Below are positions 22,956 to 35,100 of a DNA stretch of 64,000 bases, one piece after another (position 1 is the stretch's first letter; the number at the start of each line of letters is the position of its first letter). The notes under the pieces were generated by a model. It was not told the origin of the DNA. It searched no databases and saw only the letters and a program-made list of their open reading frames with translations. Source of the stretch: Allodiplogaster sudhausi (taxonomy: Eukaryota > Nematoda > Chromadorea > Rhabditida > Diplogasteridae); assembly GCA_945643635.1 (NCBI GenBank), contig CALZFC010000005.1:8332501-8396500 (forward strand), in the 5' to 3' direction. A program made the translations under genes and the position numbers.

Positions 22956-25900
22956 ATATCTCTCAGTTCGTCTTTCCCCCTCTTTCTTGCTAACCAGCTT
23001 TCCCTCCGTATCTGTCACCGAGAAACTGTTTTGTCGTGCAATACGGCTCTTCTTGTTTCGCTCGGCCCTCACTGAGCCACATTCAACCTTCTTTTTTGCC
23101 TTTACTTTCCAGAAACCATTTCGCCCGGTCTATTTTACTGCTATAGCGCTAATTTCTGCCGGCATGCTTGGGCTATTCTTAGAGTTTCATCCAGGCCGTT
23201 ATAAAAGGCAGGATAGGGAATTATCGAGAACAAGCATATGCTCGAAATGGTTCTTACAATTAGTCAATTTTTCACTTTCAATAAAGCGTACACCAATATT
23301 GGCTGATACCCGTTGGTCGATATCCAGGTCCGTGAAGTTTATTTCTATTTATTTTTACGAAGTAGCATGTCTTTCAGAGTACCCAGATAGAACTGCCTGT
23401 CATGTCATGTAAGCAATGGATGCTAACCAATCTTGCCGCCTTGGAAAACAAAAAAAAACTCGGAAGTAATCATTTAGGCCCTCTAGTATTAGGTTAGCAC
23501 AAATCACTCTTTTGGGCGACTTTCCCGTCACGAAGGAATAATAACCCTCCAAATTTCGATTCTTCCTCCCGTCGTTCTGTATGCAAAAGACCCGGGATGA
23601 CGCGACTCCCTCTCTCCTTCTGCTTTCACCTTTTCGCCTCTTATCCGTCGCCTTCTCACTCTAATCATCAATCCTATTCTTATGCACTCTCTTCTCTCTT
23701 CGTCTGCCATTGTCTCTCCATCTCTCTTCTCTCTTACTCACTCACTCTCTCTCTTTTTCTCTCTCACCGTGCCTTCTCCAGAGTAGCCGAAGGGCTAGAG
23801 AGGGAATCTGAAGCCTCTCTCCTTTCTTTAGCCTCTCACGGATTGACGACAGCGAGAGAGTGGGTGAAGTGGGGAGACTTAGAGAAGCGGAGATATTGGC
23901 TGAGGGGTGGCATCATCTCTTACAGCAATGGAATAGTAAATGCAGGCTTACCACTTCGATCTGGAACGAACAAATAAGAGAAGATGACATGTTTGAGAAG
24001 CATGGGAATCTGCATTGAAGGAGTTTCCGCTAATACTCTCTCCATTATGCAAATAAGAAAGTAATCTTTTGTTGATGTCTGTAGGCTGGCATGAGACAGC
24101 TGCCATCTTCTTCCTTCGTCGGACCTGTCTTTCATCTCAGTTACTCTTTACTTCTACGACATCCGTGCGCCAATTCGGTTTTATTGCATACAGAAAGAAA
24201 GAGAGAGGAAGAGAGAGAGAGAAAGAGTGGGTGAAAACGAGAGAAAGAGAGAAACATATGCATGAAGAGTTGATTGCCTACGCTGAATGAAGAGAATGAA
24301 GAAGCGTGAATTATGAAGTGCGAGAAGAAGGGGACAAATCGCAAGGATTGAAGAAGGAATGAAGTTCAGTTGGAAGAGTGGATAGCTCACTGATTTCCTA
24401 TGGCAACTCGTGCCTCTAAACTGCCTCGAACTCACTCAAATTACCACGATAAATTCGATTGCTTATATAGCATTTAATGTCTGAAGCGGGAGCTTCGCTT
24501 TTGTTTTGCCTTCCTTCTCTCTCTCCCTTTTTTCTCTCTCTGTCTCTCTCTCTCTGTCTCTGTCTCTCTCTCTCTTCACCATTCTTCGTCTTCTTTTTCC
24601 TCGCTTACTCTGTTGTTGCTGCAACAGAGTTGTAATGGCCGCTCTCTGATAAATAGCTGTCCATTTCGTCTCGCGCCACTCCGTCTCTCCATTTCTGCAT
24701 TTACTTTTACTTATTTTCTACCCAGCCGTCTATATTTCTGCTTCTATATTTCTTCGCTGTTTCTTTCTCTGATTCTCTAACTTTCTCGCTTTCTCTCTCT
24801 TCATTCTCTGCATCTCCCTTGCCCATTCTCATCCGAACTCGAATGTTGCTTCAACAAAATATGTTCTACGATCGACGGAATTCCCCAGTCCCTTGAGATG
24901 TCGTGATGTACTCAGGGCCAGTGAAGACACTCATGACTCTAGCTTCCTTATCCTTACAACAGTTCATCTTTGTGTCAAAGAATGTTTGTGTGTTTTCCCT
25001 CTTTCTCTCCATCCTTCATTCTCTAACTCTCTATCTCTCTCTTTCTCTCTCTCCCACTCTCTCTTCTCAAGAACTCCCTCTCTGTCTAGAAATCTTCCTG
25101 TCAGGTTCTCTGATTTATTGCTGTAACGCTTCTCTCTTCAGATGCTCAGTTGGCCGCAATGCGAAATGACTTCTCTTGTTTTTGCAGTGTTCCATCGTAA
25201 AAGAAACGGAGGTGCGGTCAAAGAATCTCTGAATGCTCTTCAATGTTTCAATAGTAAAAAAAGCAAGAATAATTGTGTGCGCGTCCACAAGAACGATGCC
25301 TCTGACTTATCACAATGCTTTCTTAATGTTGAGCACACTCTTCATTGCATAACGTCTTAGTTCTGTTTTATTAACTCTAGTTACAGTACTACAGGGTATA
25401 CGATGGAAGGGAACTTTTTCTCGTTAAAAAAAATCTATTTTGGAAACTCTGTATAAGGCTTTCCCAGATTAGTCGAGGAGAAAGGCTGAGCTTGCGGATG
25501 AGGATGAGAAGGCGGCTCTCTTCCAAAGGAACTTCTAGCCCACCTCATCTTCTCATTGCGTTGTTCTTCTGCTTATGCTACCGAGCTTTGCATTTCTGAC
25601 TGCTACTGCTGTATTTTCTTCCCTTGCCACCACATCACACTCTCTCACTCTGTTTCTCCCCTCTCTCACTCTGTCTCTCCTCTCTCTCTCCCTCACCCTC
25701 TCCTTCTCTCATTCTCTTTCTCCTCTCCTCTCCCGCACCCTCCTCTCTCTCTCACTCTGTCTCTCCACTCTTTCTCTCTCCTCACCTTCTCCTTCTCTCA
25801 CTCCCTCTCTCTCGGTGTATTCTTTCCTTTCCATCCAAGAGCATCTCTCTGCCCATCATCCTCCTTCCCATGCCTGCATAGGCTATCACCCCCTTCAGTC

Positions 25901-26126
25901 TCCATCTTTCCGCCTGAGACCTAGCATTTCTTTAAGTATCCACTGCCGTCACTTCTCAGAAGGGCCAAAGGGGAAACCATCAGAAATTTGGCAGCCCAAG
26001 AAGAGAGCTTCAGATTGTCTTCAGTGCACTGTTTCTCACACTCTTCGTATTAGAATCGGTTCAGTTCATCAATGACAGTCTTCAGTTTGACTGTTTTTGT
26101 AAGGAAGTTGAAGTAAGCTCCCCAAG

Positions 26127-26369
26127 ATGTCTTCTTTTCGAATCCTTTTTGTGATCATTGGTGCATATTCGGCTACTTCATGCACGCATAACCTAGAATA
26201 CATCTGCCTAACACACGGGTGGTCCTCTTGCCAAGACAAAGCAAAGATTTGTTGCCAGCGGCAGCCTTGCCACCTCGGCGCCTTCCGCCGTCTCAACAAT
26301 GCGCCCCTTCAGTCTCGTGGCTTCTTCCCTCGTCCTCTGCATTCATCACCGGGCTTCCGTCGACGATAA
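26127..26369 (+). CDS. Small Cys-rich secreted peptide precursor (80 residues), unidentified
   Basis: A single-exon frame starts MSSFRILFVIIGAYSATS, a good signal peptide. The mature part has six cysteines spaced C-x7-C-x7-C-x6-CC-x4-C (through ICCQRQPC). A basic tail follows, with LGAFRRLNN and an end in GFRRR, which looks like proprotein-convertase sites in a peptide precursor. Third positions from about 26235 onward are strongly G/C, like the certain genes here and unlike the surrounding DNA. The spacing does not match the knottin or ShK patterns I know, and there is no RFamide signature. It stands alone between gene-poor DNA and the GPCR 1 kb downstream. It could be a neuropeptide, antimicrobial or other effector. 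I infer no activity. Confidence 0.5.
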   Translation: MSSFRILFVIIGAYSATSCTHNLEYICLTHGWSSCQDKAKICCQRQPCHLGAFRRLNNAPLQSRGFFPRPLHSSPGFRRR

Positions 26370-27378
26370 ACGAAATTGATGAAGACTTCCAAACTGATGA
26401 AAAATGTTCGTCTTGGTTAGCTTGGACTGAATTCAATTGTGTTCAGATGCAGCAGAGTGTTCAGAAAGGAACAAGAGCCAGAGTATGGGAGAGAGAGATT
26501 GAGCAAGGCAGAGTGAGAGAGAGAGAGATAGAGAGAGGGATAGAGATTGAGGAAGGCATAGAGAGAGAGAGATAGAGAGAGAGATTGAGGAAGGCAGAGT
26601 GAGAGAGAGAGAGAGATAGAGAGAGGGATAGAGATTGAGGAAGGCACGGGAGAGTGAGAGGAAGAGAGAGACTGGCGAGTAGAAGGAAATTGTAAATTGA
26701 GTGAGTCTCCACCTTCTACTACGAACACATCACAGGTTGTAGAATAATGTAGGTAGCTCGGTCCTGCTTACTCGTTCAGACTCAGTTGTCATTCTCTTAC
26801 ATCCTTTCTCTAGATTATATGCACTATCGCATTCGGTGTGCTCTTCCTGTTTTCTGTCCGACGCCTTTTTTCTTCTTTTCCTGATCTTCTCAATTTTCTC
26901 TTTTCCGTTACAATTTCCTTCCTTTTTTTTCTGCGGATATTAATTTCTGTTTGTCTTCATCTTGTTCTGCGAACAACAGACTTGTCTGCCAGAGTTCTTG
27001 TAAAACGAATGTTTTAATCTGATGGAATGACGGATTCGAGTGCAGAGTGATCTCCCTGTTCCCCACTCGTGTTGAATGCATTATAATCTGTGTTCGCTTA
27101 TCCAATGTAATCTTATCTTCATTCAAGTGTTCCAAGAAAGGAATGATGCGCGAAGGATATCTTCCCACATTTGTAATGCCCTCAGAGACGTTGTCTACAC
27201 TATATTCTTCATATCTCTCAATCCTCTCTCTCCCTTTCGCTCTCTCTCAGTATCTCATGCTCTTTCTCGCTCTCTTATTCCAGTTCGCCCTCCGTATCAG
27301 CAGTATTTCGCTCGCTTCCTTTTGTACTTGGTTCGTGTATGAATATTGTAATCTTTGAGAGACCGTTTTTTGATTGAG
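26370..27378. other. Intergenic interval upstream of the GPCR
   Basis: It contains a GA-rich array (about 26490-26670) with a roughly 60-bp tandem unit carrying GAGATTGAGGAAGGCA, then AT-rich DNA leading to the GPCR start. No gene is seen. Confidence 0.55.
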
Positions 27379-29585
27379 ATGAATGAATCGGAAGAAGCGT
27401 ATCTGGAGGAGATCTCGGAAGGAAATTCTACTGACATTTGTGGATTCTTCGAAGGATACACCACAGAAAGGTATCTCAATATCGATCTTATTATTACAAT
27501 AATAACACATTTTAAAACCTTCTTCCCATATCTGCTCTCACCTTTCGATTTCCTTTGCAAGATTCGCCGTGATAATGCTCTGCTCCTCCGTATCACTTTT
27601 CGGTGTCGTCGCTAACACAGTCGGTTATAAAATACATATTTAATTGCTCCATTAAATCTCTTTTCGCTCAAGTACGGCAGTTAAAATAATGGTCTGTAGA
27701 TACATAGAAAGAGTGCAAGATGTGATTCTTCAGGTGCTCCTGTCCTTCTTCCGCCGCAATCTTCCTGCGTCGATCTTCACGGCCACGCTGGCCTTGCTGG
27801 ATGTCTTGATCTGCTTGACGTACTTCCTTCTCTTCGGAATCGACGCCGGCTACGTGTATCTCCGCTCCGAGTTCCTGTTCGTGCTCTACCACGAATACAT
27901 CGTGTTCATCTTCTTCCTCTCTCGGGTATCTCAGCTTCTTCTTCTCTCTTCCACTTTTGGAATCCTCATTGGAATGACTAGGTTGAGATGAATGAATGCA
28001 GGTGATACAATTCGCCATTCCCTACATGCTCATCATGGCCACCCTCGAAAGATTCGTCTCCACGTGCTCGGAGAGAACGAGGTGAATAAACTAATCCTTT
28101 GTATTGATTAATAAATTAAACTTATTCAATTAACTTTTAATGGTTATATTACGAAAAAAAGACTGCCTTATCTGAAATAAGATGATGGATCGTAATCTAC
28201 ATCAAAGGCAGTGTTCTTCTCTTGTCACTGAACTCTGCCTTTTTCTCTTGTCTTGCCGACCTTGACAAGCTGGGATGCAGCTTTCGGAAACCAAGATGTG
28301 TGTATAAGTGAGTGTGGATAGTCCCCGGGGTGCATTCAATGCTGGGACACTTTCACTTCTGTCTCCCTCTTTCTCTCCCTCTTTCTCTCTCTCTTTCTAT
28401 CTCTTCCTCTCTCTCTATGCCTATTTTCCTAGCTGGATGCTGCGCGAGTCTGATGGAGAAGTGGTAACGGAAGAGTTGATGCGAAAAGAAGTGGGTTCGA
28501 TGTGGACGCGCTGGGAATGGAAGCGGGAGGAAAGGCTGAAGCAGGCAGATTATTATCTGCCCTGAGGCGTTGTCCACTGGGAGCAGAGATGTTCCGCGAG
28601 TCTCATATGCATGGTTTGTGTGCAAGGGGAGGCATTGTCGCGCATAGTAAAAGAGAGAGGAAAGTGAGGAGAGATGCATCGGAGATGAGACTCACTCACT
28701 TGGAACACTTTGTTCCCTCTCCAGGACATTCTTCCATCTTTTTTTCTTCTACTTACTTGCTCTCTTACAGTACTTCTGCCCACTTCTTTACTCTTTCAAT
28801 TAACATATTTAAAATCAATTATAACTACCCGAGCGCTTGGGGACGTTACATACTCGTGACCGAGTTAAGGGAGGGTTATGAAGAAGGAAGAAGCGCAGGA
28901 GACATGATTCAAGTATACGCAAAAGGGAGATGGAAAACACGGACATGAAGACGCCTCTGAAGGCAGAGTGACAACAAGGAGGGGGCGCAGAGGAACATAG
29001 ACGAGAAGAAATGGGGAGAGAGACAGAGAGAAGACGAGATTGAGGAAAGGTAGAGAGGGCAGAGAGACAGAGAGAAGACGAGAGAGTGGAAAGGGAGGAG
29101 GGGAGAGAGACAGAGAGAAGACGAGGGATGGAGGGGGGGGGGAGACAGAGAGATGGAGAAGTTGCATTAGCAAGTCGCCAGGAGTGGAGAAGAGGTAAGT
29201 GAAAGGGGCATCATGACATGTCCACCCCCACCCTGGCCGCTCCAATTCGGGGAATCTCTGGGGAATTGTTGAAGACGTGACTCCGAAAGGAGTGGAGGGC
29301 GACTAGAGAGAAGACTCCATTGCCTGACTGACTCGGGCATACCGCCAAATTGGTCCTGGAGGAAGCTCAGGAGAAGAAGCGTTGAAGAAATTGAGCTGCG
29401 GAATGGGACATGTCCGAGTTGCGGTGGAGATAGAGAAAGAAGAGAGAGAAAGAATGAGATGACTATATCAAGTGGATAAACTTCTACCGAAAGAAAGAGA
29501 ATTAGGAACATCTCATTCATTTAGTCGTTGTGAGAGACGACAGAAAGAGAGCGAGGGAGAAGGAGAGAGCGAGAGAGAGAGAGCG

Positions 29586-29621
<36 letters not shown>

Positions 29622-31193
29622 GATGAGTACCTTCTTGGTTGCCGTCTGTCCATGCTTAGACCCTCTCATGAAGGCTTCCGGGATCGAGAAGCGCCATGGA
29701 AAACAGAGCGGTTTTGAGGGGGAGAGGCCGGTGAAAGGGGAAGAGGATTAGTCGGGGGAAGATTGCAGCCAGAAAGCACTGGAACAGACGAAAAAATCAC
29801 CGAGATATTTTCACTTTTCAATTTTATTCATTCGTAGGTTGTAAGGGAATTTTCATTTAAAAAAAATTTCAGGAAGCACTTTGCGGGCTTCTTCAGTGAT
29901 TCTGGAAGAACGATCACAGTAATAGTTCTGCTCATCTTCAGCATCTCTCTTAGGCTGCCGGTTCTCTTCGCGACTGAGGTTAGAGGATGGGAATTATGGG
30001 AGGGAAGACTGCTTGTCCCTTGACCTTTCACTTTCCCTCTACAGGTCAGCTCCTTCCCCAACTGCACCGACTTCTTTCGTAGCATGTCCGTGTCTCCTGT
30101 CGAGTACTGGAAGTCCAGCGTCGTCTACTTCGTCTTCGATGTCCACTTCATTGTCATGATGCAGACGGTTCGTGAATTTCTTTCTCTTATAAATGAAATG
30201 TTTCATTTTCTGTGATTTATGTAATATTTTCGATTTCCTTGAAGGTGCTTCCTTTCTTCATTCTCCTGCCGCTCAATCTCATCATTGTTGTTCGCCTTCT
30301 CTCAGAAAGCAACAAACGGAGTCATATGGGCAAACAGGTACTAACTAGTAAAAAGAGCTCGTTGGCGCACCTTTGATAGCTAATTTAATTTTTTATTCAG
30401 ACATGCTTGTGTTCACTTGAGAAACTTCTTTATATTCCAATGCCATTTCTTCGTTGTAGATTAGAATGGAGCAAAAGATGAAGAAGGCGTCTATCTCTGC
30501 GAATAATTCCACAATTCCTGAGAACTATCTCTTGCTCGAAGTCACGAATGAGATGATGAACGAGACTGTTGTCACCAAGTTGGTCCTTTTTAAGCTAAGA
30601 ATTAAATATGAATAGTGGAAATCGCTGTAATTTTAATTAAAAGAGAAAATATTTGAAAGGACAAATCGAGAGCGCGAGCAGCAGATCCGCTCTGCGATCT
30701 ACACAACATTGGCAGTAGCCATGTCCTATTTGATCTGCAATGGCCTCCATCTCTTCTGCACCTTCCTCGAGCGCACCAATTCAAGTCTTCTGCTAAATCC
30801 AAGCGATGTACGCAATTGTAATCCTGCGAGATAATTATTTAAAGTAATGTATTCAGCAATATATAGAAGCTAAGAAACATATTAAAGGAGGACGATCACC
30901 GAAAATAATTAGCAATTTGAAATCGCATATAAATTTTTTAATGATTGCCCAAAATTAAATGTACAGGTTAGCTGTCTAAATGACTATAATCTCAGCCGAC
31001 GCTGTCTTCGATGTTCTACGTCGTGCTGTCCGATATCGTGAGCATCTCGTACATGGTGACATCTGCCATCCGCATCTTCATCTACGCCAAGTGCAACCCG
31101 AAGATGAGGAATGAGATGGTGGCGTACTTGGCGCAGTGCCAACTCACCCGTTCCTGCTCTGGCCGCGCCCTCACTCCGCCTGCTCATTCCTGA
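27379..31193 (+). CDS. Rhodopsin-like neuropeptide GPCR, FMRFamide-receptor type
   Basis: Ten exons join in frame to 402 residues: 27379-27470, 27562-27619, 27734-27925, 28002-28081, 29873-29978, 30045-30167, 30245-30337, 30460-30578, 30660-30807, 30996-31193. The N-terminus is short and acidic with one sequon (GNST) and no signal peptide. TM1 includes GVVANTVLL. TM2 has the conserved Asp in LALLDVLICL (about residue 73). TM3 ends in ERF at 130-132, the DRY equivalent. TM4 spans about 154-175, followed by an extracellular loop with Cys (FPNCTDFF). TM6 follows a long, charged third intracellular loop. TM7 reads SISYMVTSAIRIFIYAKCNP, where RxxIY replaces NPxxY, as in nematode FMRFamide/myosuppressin-like receptors. 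It is expected at the neuronal plasma membrane, coupling a peptide ligand to G proteins. Intron 4 is 1.8 kb and full of microsatellites; the others are short. The exact subfamily (frpr, dmsr or other) is not settled. Confidence 0.9.
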
Positions 31194-32122
31194 CCCATTC
31201 TTCCTTTCAGCTTCTCGTTTCCCTATTTTTATTTCTTTTCTCTCTTTATCTAATTCTCTCCATTTTGCTATCTCTTTGTCGCTTTTCAAAATAATACAGA
31301 GACATTACAGATATGAAAGATACACTAATATACCATGCTCTGTTCAGCTGCATTACGGGTAGATTGTCTTGCTGACCCCGACTTTAATTACAATATGCTT
31401 CCACTGATAAAGATTGCTTCAAATGTAGACTTTGCACAGACCATCGATGCAAAACCAAGCAGTGATAAGCTATGAGACGAAGACTATTCCTAATTTTCAC
31501 TTTCAAGGCAAAAGGTTTTCATTTTGTCAACATATTTTTTTTAATATGGAAAATAACAACATGAATAAATTTTTAGAAGATGCCACCTTAAAAATATGAA
31601 ATCTTCAGGATAGAGGAAATTTCCCAGATGGAAATCTTCAGGATTTCGCACATTTTTCCTTTGAGCATTTTAAATAAAGATTAAATGATTTTAAAAAATA
31701 TAGAAAATATTAACAGAAAAAAGCATCCGCAGAAATAAACCGCAGACTATATAACAATGCACATGTTTCACTTTAGTCTCGGTCGTTTGAAAATTATTCG
31801 TGCTAGGAGCATCGTTCAACCAGTCCTTGCAGTTTGAATTCTTTCACCTACTGTAGGCGGAGCTCGGGAGTGGCGACCATCTTCCATGGGATTGTTGCAT
31901 AAATCCGCTTGTTTCATGCATTGTTTGCAGGTTTCGGGTGATGAGGTCGTTGTTGATTGTTGCTTGTTCTTACTGCCATTCGCTTCCATTGTTACCAGTT
32001 TCTCGTGCTGCCAATGCCCTTCCTAATCTCCAGGGTAGTTCTCTGTGCTCACTCCGAGTGCAGTCGCCGTTCTCTCCCGCTTCTCTGCCAAGTCCTCCGA
32101 ACCGCCGTCGCATCAGACAAGC
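31194..32122. other. Intergenic interval, GPCR 3' flank and tsn-1 5' flank
   Basis: No gene is seen. The first 700 bp are AT-rich 3' flank. From about 31940 the DNA becomes GC-richer and CpG-containing toward the Tudor-SN start codon and probably holds its promoter and 5'UTR. No distinct motif stands out. Confidence 0.45.
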
Positions 32123-35100
32123 ATGGCTACCGAAGGCACCGCCGCCGCCTCTTCCGTCACGGGAATCACGCCCGCTCCCCCCGCCGGGCCCTCCATGCGT
32201 CGCGGGACTGTCAAGCAAGTTGGTCGCCTTTTCCATTGGCTAAAGAAAGAGGTTGCATGCACATAAACAAAGCTTAATTGTGTGAGATACATGGTTATAC
32301 GTTTTCTGTTCCCAGGTGCTGTCCGGAGACGCCGTGGTGATCCAGGGCCAGGGCGGAGCGAATGGCCCTCCTCCTGAGGCCACTGTCTACCTGGCGAATG
32401 TGACGGCGCCGCGTCTCGCTAAGCGACCCACCGACAATTCGCCTGGAACCCAAGACGAGGTTTGCATTTCTTGATCATGGCGTTTTCAGTTTCCATTGAG
32501 CATTTAACGTGATAGAGTATAGGGCAATGCAACCGTTTTCACATGAGTGTCGTATTGTTTGATTAAATGCTGATGTTATTCTCAGCTCAATTCTCTTTCC
32601 TTTTTCATAAGAAGGATTTACCTGTTTTCTACTTTAGCCGTTTGCGTGGGAAGCTCGCGAGTTCCTGCGGAAGAAGTTGGTGGGCGAGGTGGTCACCTTC
32701 ATCAAGGACTTCACCGCTACTTCCAGCCGCGACCATGGCCGAGTCTACCTCGGTGGAACCAGTAAGTTCTCGCTCAATCTTTCATAGGATTGAGATGCAA
32801 ACCATTTATTCGCTATTTCTTGCATTGACTTTTTAAACTATAATAATGTTCCAATCATTCGTGTGCTAATTTGGAGCCTATTTTAATTGTTTGAGGCATG
32901 GAAACGGCCGAGAATGTGAATGAGTCTGGCGTTGCTGCCGGCTGGCTCGAGGTGCGGCCTGGCAAGGTTCCCGAGTCAGTCATTCTCTTCTTCTTTTGGT
33001 GTCGAGTTGTGTTTACCAATGCATGTGTTCTACCCAGTAATTGATGGGATATGGATAGTAAGGATGGTAATTTCAGCCATTCATATTCCCTCCATTTTTT
33101 CTCTCTCTGACCTTTGAAACCGTTTTTCTGTTTACTAAACATTTAACTCTTTAATTTATACTTGAATAAGTGATTAAAATGCGTGATATATTTCAGCGAG
33201 TACACGACGAAGCTTCTCGCATTGCAAGACGAGGCAAAGGCAGCCCATCGCGGTCGCTGGGCAGAGAAGACTGACGACGCAGTCAGGAACATCACTTGGG
33301 TCATGAACGACCCGCGCGCGGTTGTCGAGCAGTACAAGCAGAAGCCGGTCGATGCTGTCATCGAACAGGTAGTACTCGTTATCTTATTTGTCGTTATATT
33401 TAACCCTTTATATTCTATGATTTTTGCGTAGTTCAAGTACAGTAGTTGTTTAAAGAAAAGGAAGTGGAGTTGACTATGGCTATTCAACGAACGGTGATAA
33501 AATGAAGACAAATTTATCTTTTTAGATCTTGAAATTTCAGAAATTTGTAGTCGTTCTTTGGATAGCAATAGAAATGATCTGACCATGAGCCTAATGATGC
33601 CAGGTTCGCGATGGCTCGACGGTGCGTGCCTTCTTGCTGCCGTCCATGGAGTACGTGACACTGCAAATCTCCGGCATCCGCTGCCCCTCCACCCGCGCGC
33701 TCTCTGACGGAACTGTCGAGGCATTCTCCGAAGAGGCCAAGTTCTTTGTCGAGCAGCGACTCCTGCAACGCGACATCCAGGTATTGTAGCCGTCTTTTTG
33801 ATTGTTCCAGTAATGTAAAGTGTATATTGGACATTTTAAGATTGTGCTGGAATCGACTTCTAATGCGAACTTCGTCGGCTCGATCCTCCACCCTCGCGGA
33901 AACATTGCCGAGTCCCTTCTCCGCGAGGGATTCGCGAAGTGTGTTGACTGGAGCATTGGTCTCTGCACTGGAGGAGCTGAGAAGATGCGAGCTGCTGAGA
34001 CGTCAGTCTTTTATGGCATCAGAATGTCAAAGCACATAATATGAAATGGCAAAATATAAACCTAAATTGATGCAGGTTTTTTTTTTAATTATCGTTAGGT
34101 CTAAAATTTTAATCTTATTTTATCAACGGTATATTTCATTAAGGCTTTATGTATTTCAGCGCCGCGAAGGAACAGCGAAAGCGTCTCTGGCGCAACTATC
34201 AGCCTGGATCAAGCAATCTCGCCGAGAAGAAGAAGTTTGAAGGTGAGTTTTTGACTGTTTGATGAGTAAGTTAACCTCGGTTCAAAATTGCATCTTCTTA
34301 ATCCCTTTCCATTGCAGCGAATGTAATTGAAGTTGTGTTGAATGACCAGCTGGTTGTTCTGAGAGATGACGGAGAGGAACTCAAGATCCATCTCTCGTCC
34401 ATCCGACTCCCCAGGTATATTATTTTTCCTCGATTAATGTGCTGTGACATTTATTTTTTATCTTTAAAGTATGTTGTTCTAAAAGAAAAGAATGTAATTT
34501 TTGAGAGAGACTGGAGACCGGCCTGCCCCCGCCAACCGCCAGTTCCGCCCCCTCTACGACGTGCCATTCATGTATGAGTCGCGCGAGTTCCTCCGCAAGA
34601 GGTCGTTGATTATATCTTCTTTTCTCCTTGTATTTAGAGTCCTCTTCAAGGATTTATATATTATTTTGTAATAATGTATGAGTTTAGGCTGATTGGCAAG
34701 CGCGTTCAAGTCACTGTCGACTATCACCAGCCGAAGTCGGATCAGTTCCCTGAGAAGGTATGATGTTCCTCTGATCACAGTTACTTTAACTTTTGTTTTT
34801 GTAAGTTGAATCTAAGCAGAAGAATGAAGAAAGGTACACGATATAATAGACCGTATCCGTGTTGCAGACCTGCTGCACTGTGGAGCAGGGAGGAAAGAAC
34901 GTGGCAGAGGGTCTGCTGGAGAAGGGACTCGGCAAGGTCGTCCGCCATCGCAACGATGACGAGAACAGATCCTCCCAGTACGACAAGCTGCTCGCTGCTG
35001 AGGCCAAGGCCGAGAAGGAAAAGAAGGGCGTCTTCGCCGACAAGGTCGAAGGTCAGGAGAAACATCCTTTATCCTGGCAATTCTTCAGGCTGGATGTCTC

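Larger units (their letters stand above)
17000..26126. other. Gene-poor, microsatellite-rich interval
   Basis: I find no supportable gene here apart from the possible leader exon at 18647-18718. The DNA alternates AT-rich stretches with (GA)n/(CT)n tracts, for example 17278-17301, 17430-17460, 17700-17810, 22200-22420, 22925-22965, 24520-24580, 25630-25810, and poly-G runs near 20240 and 20306. Long ORFs here are Ser/Leu or Arg/Glu repeats from the microsatellites, or have no coding-like third-position bias. Confidence 0.6.
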
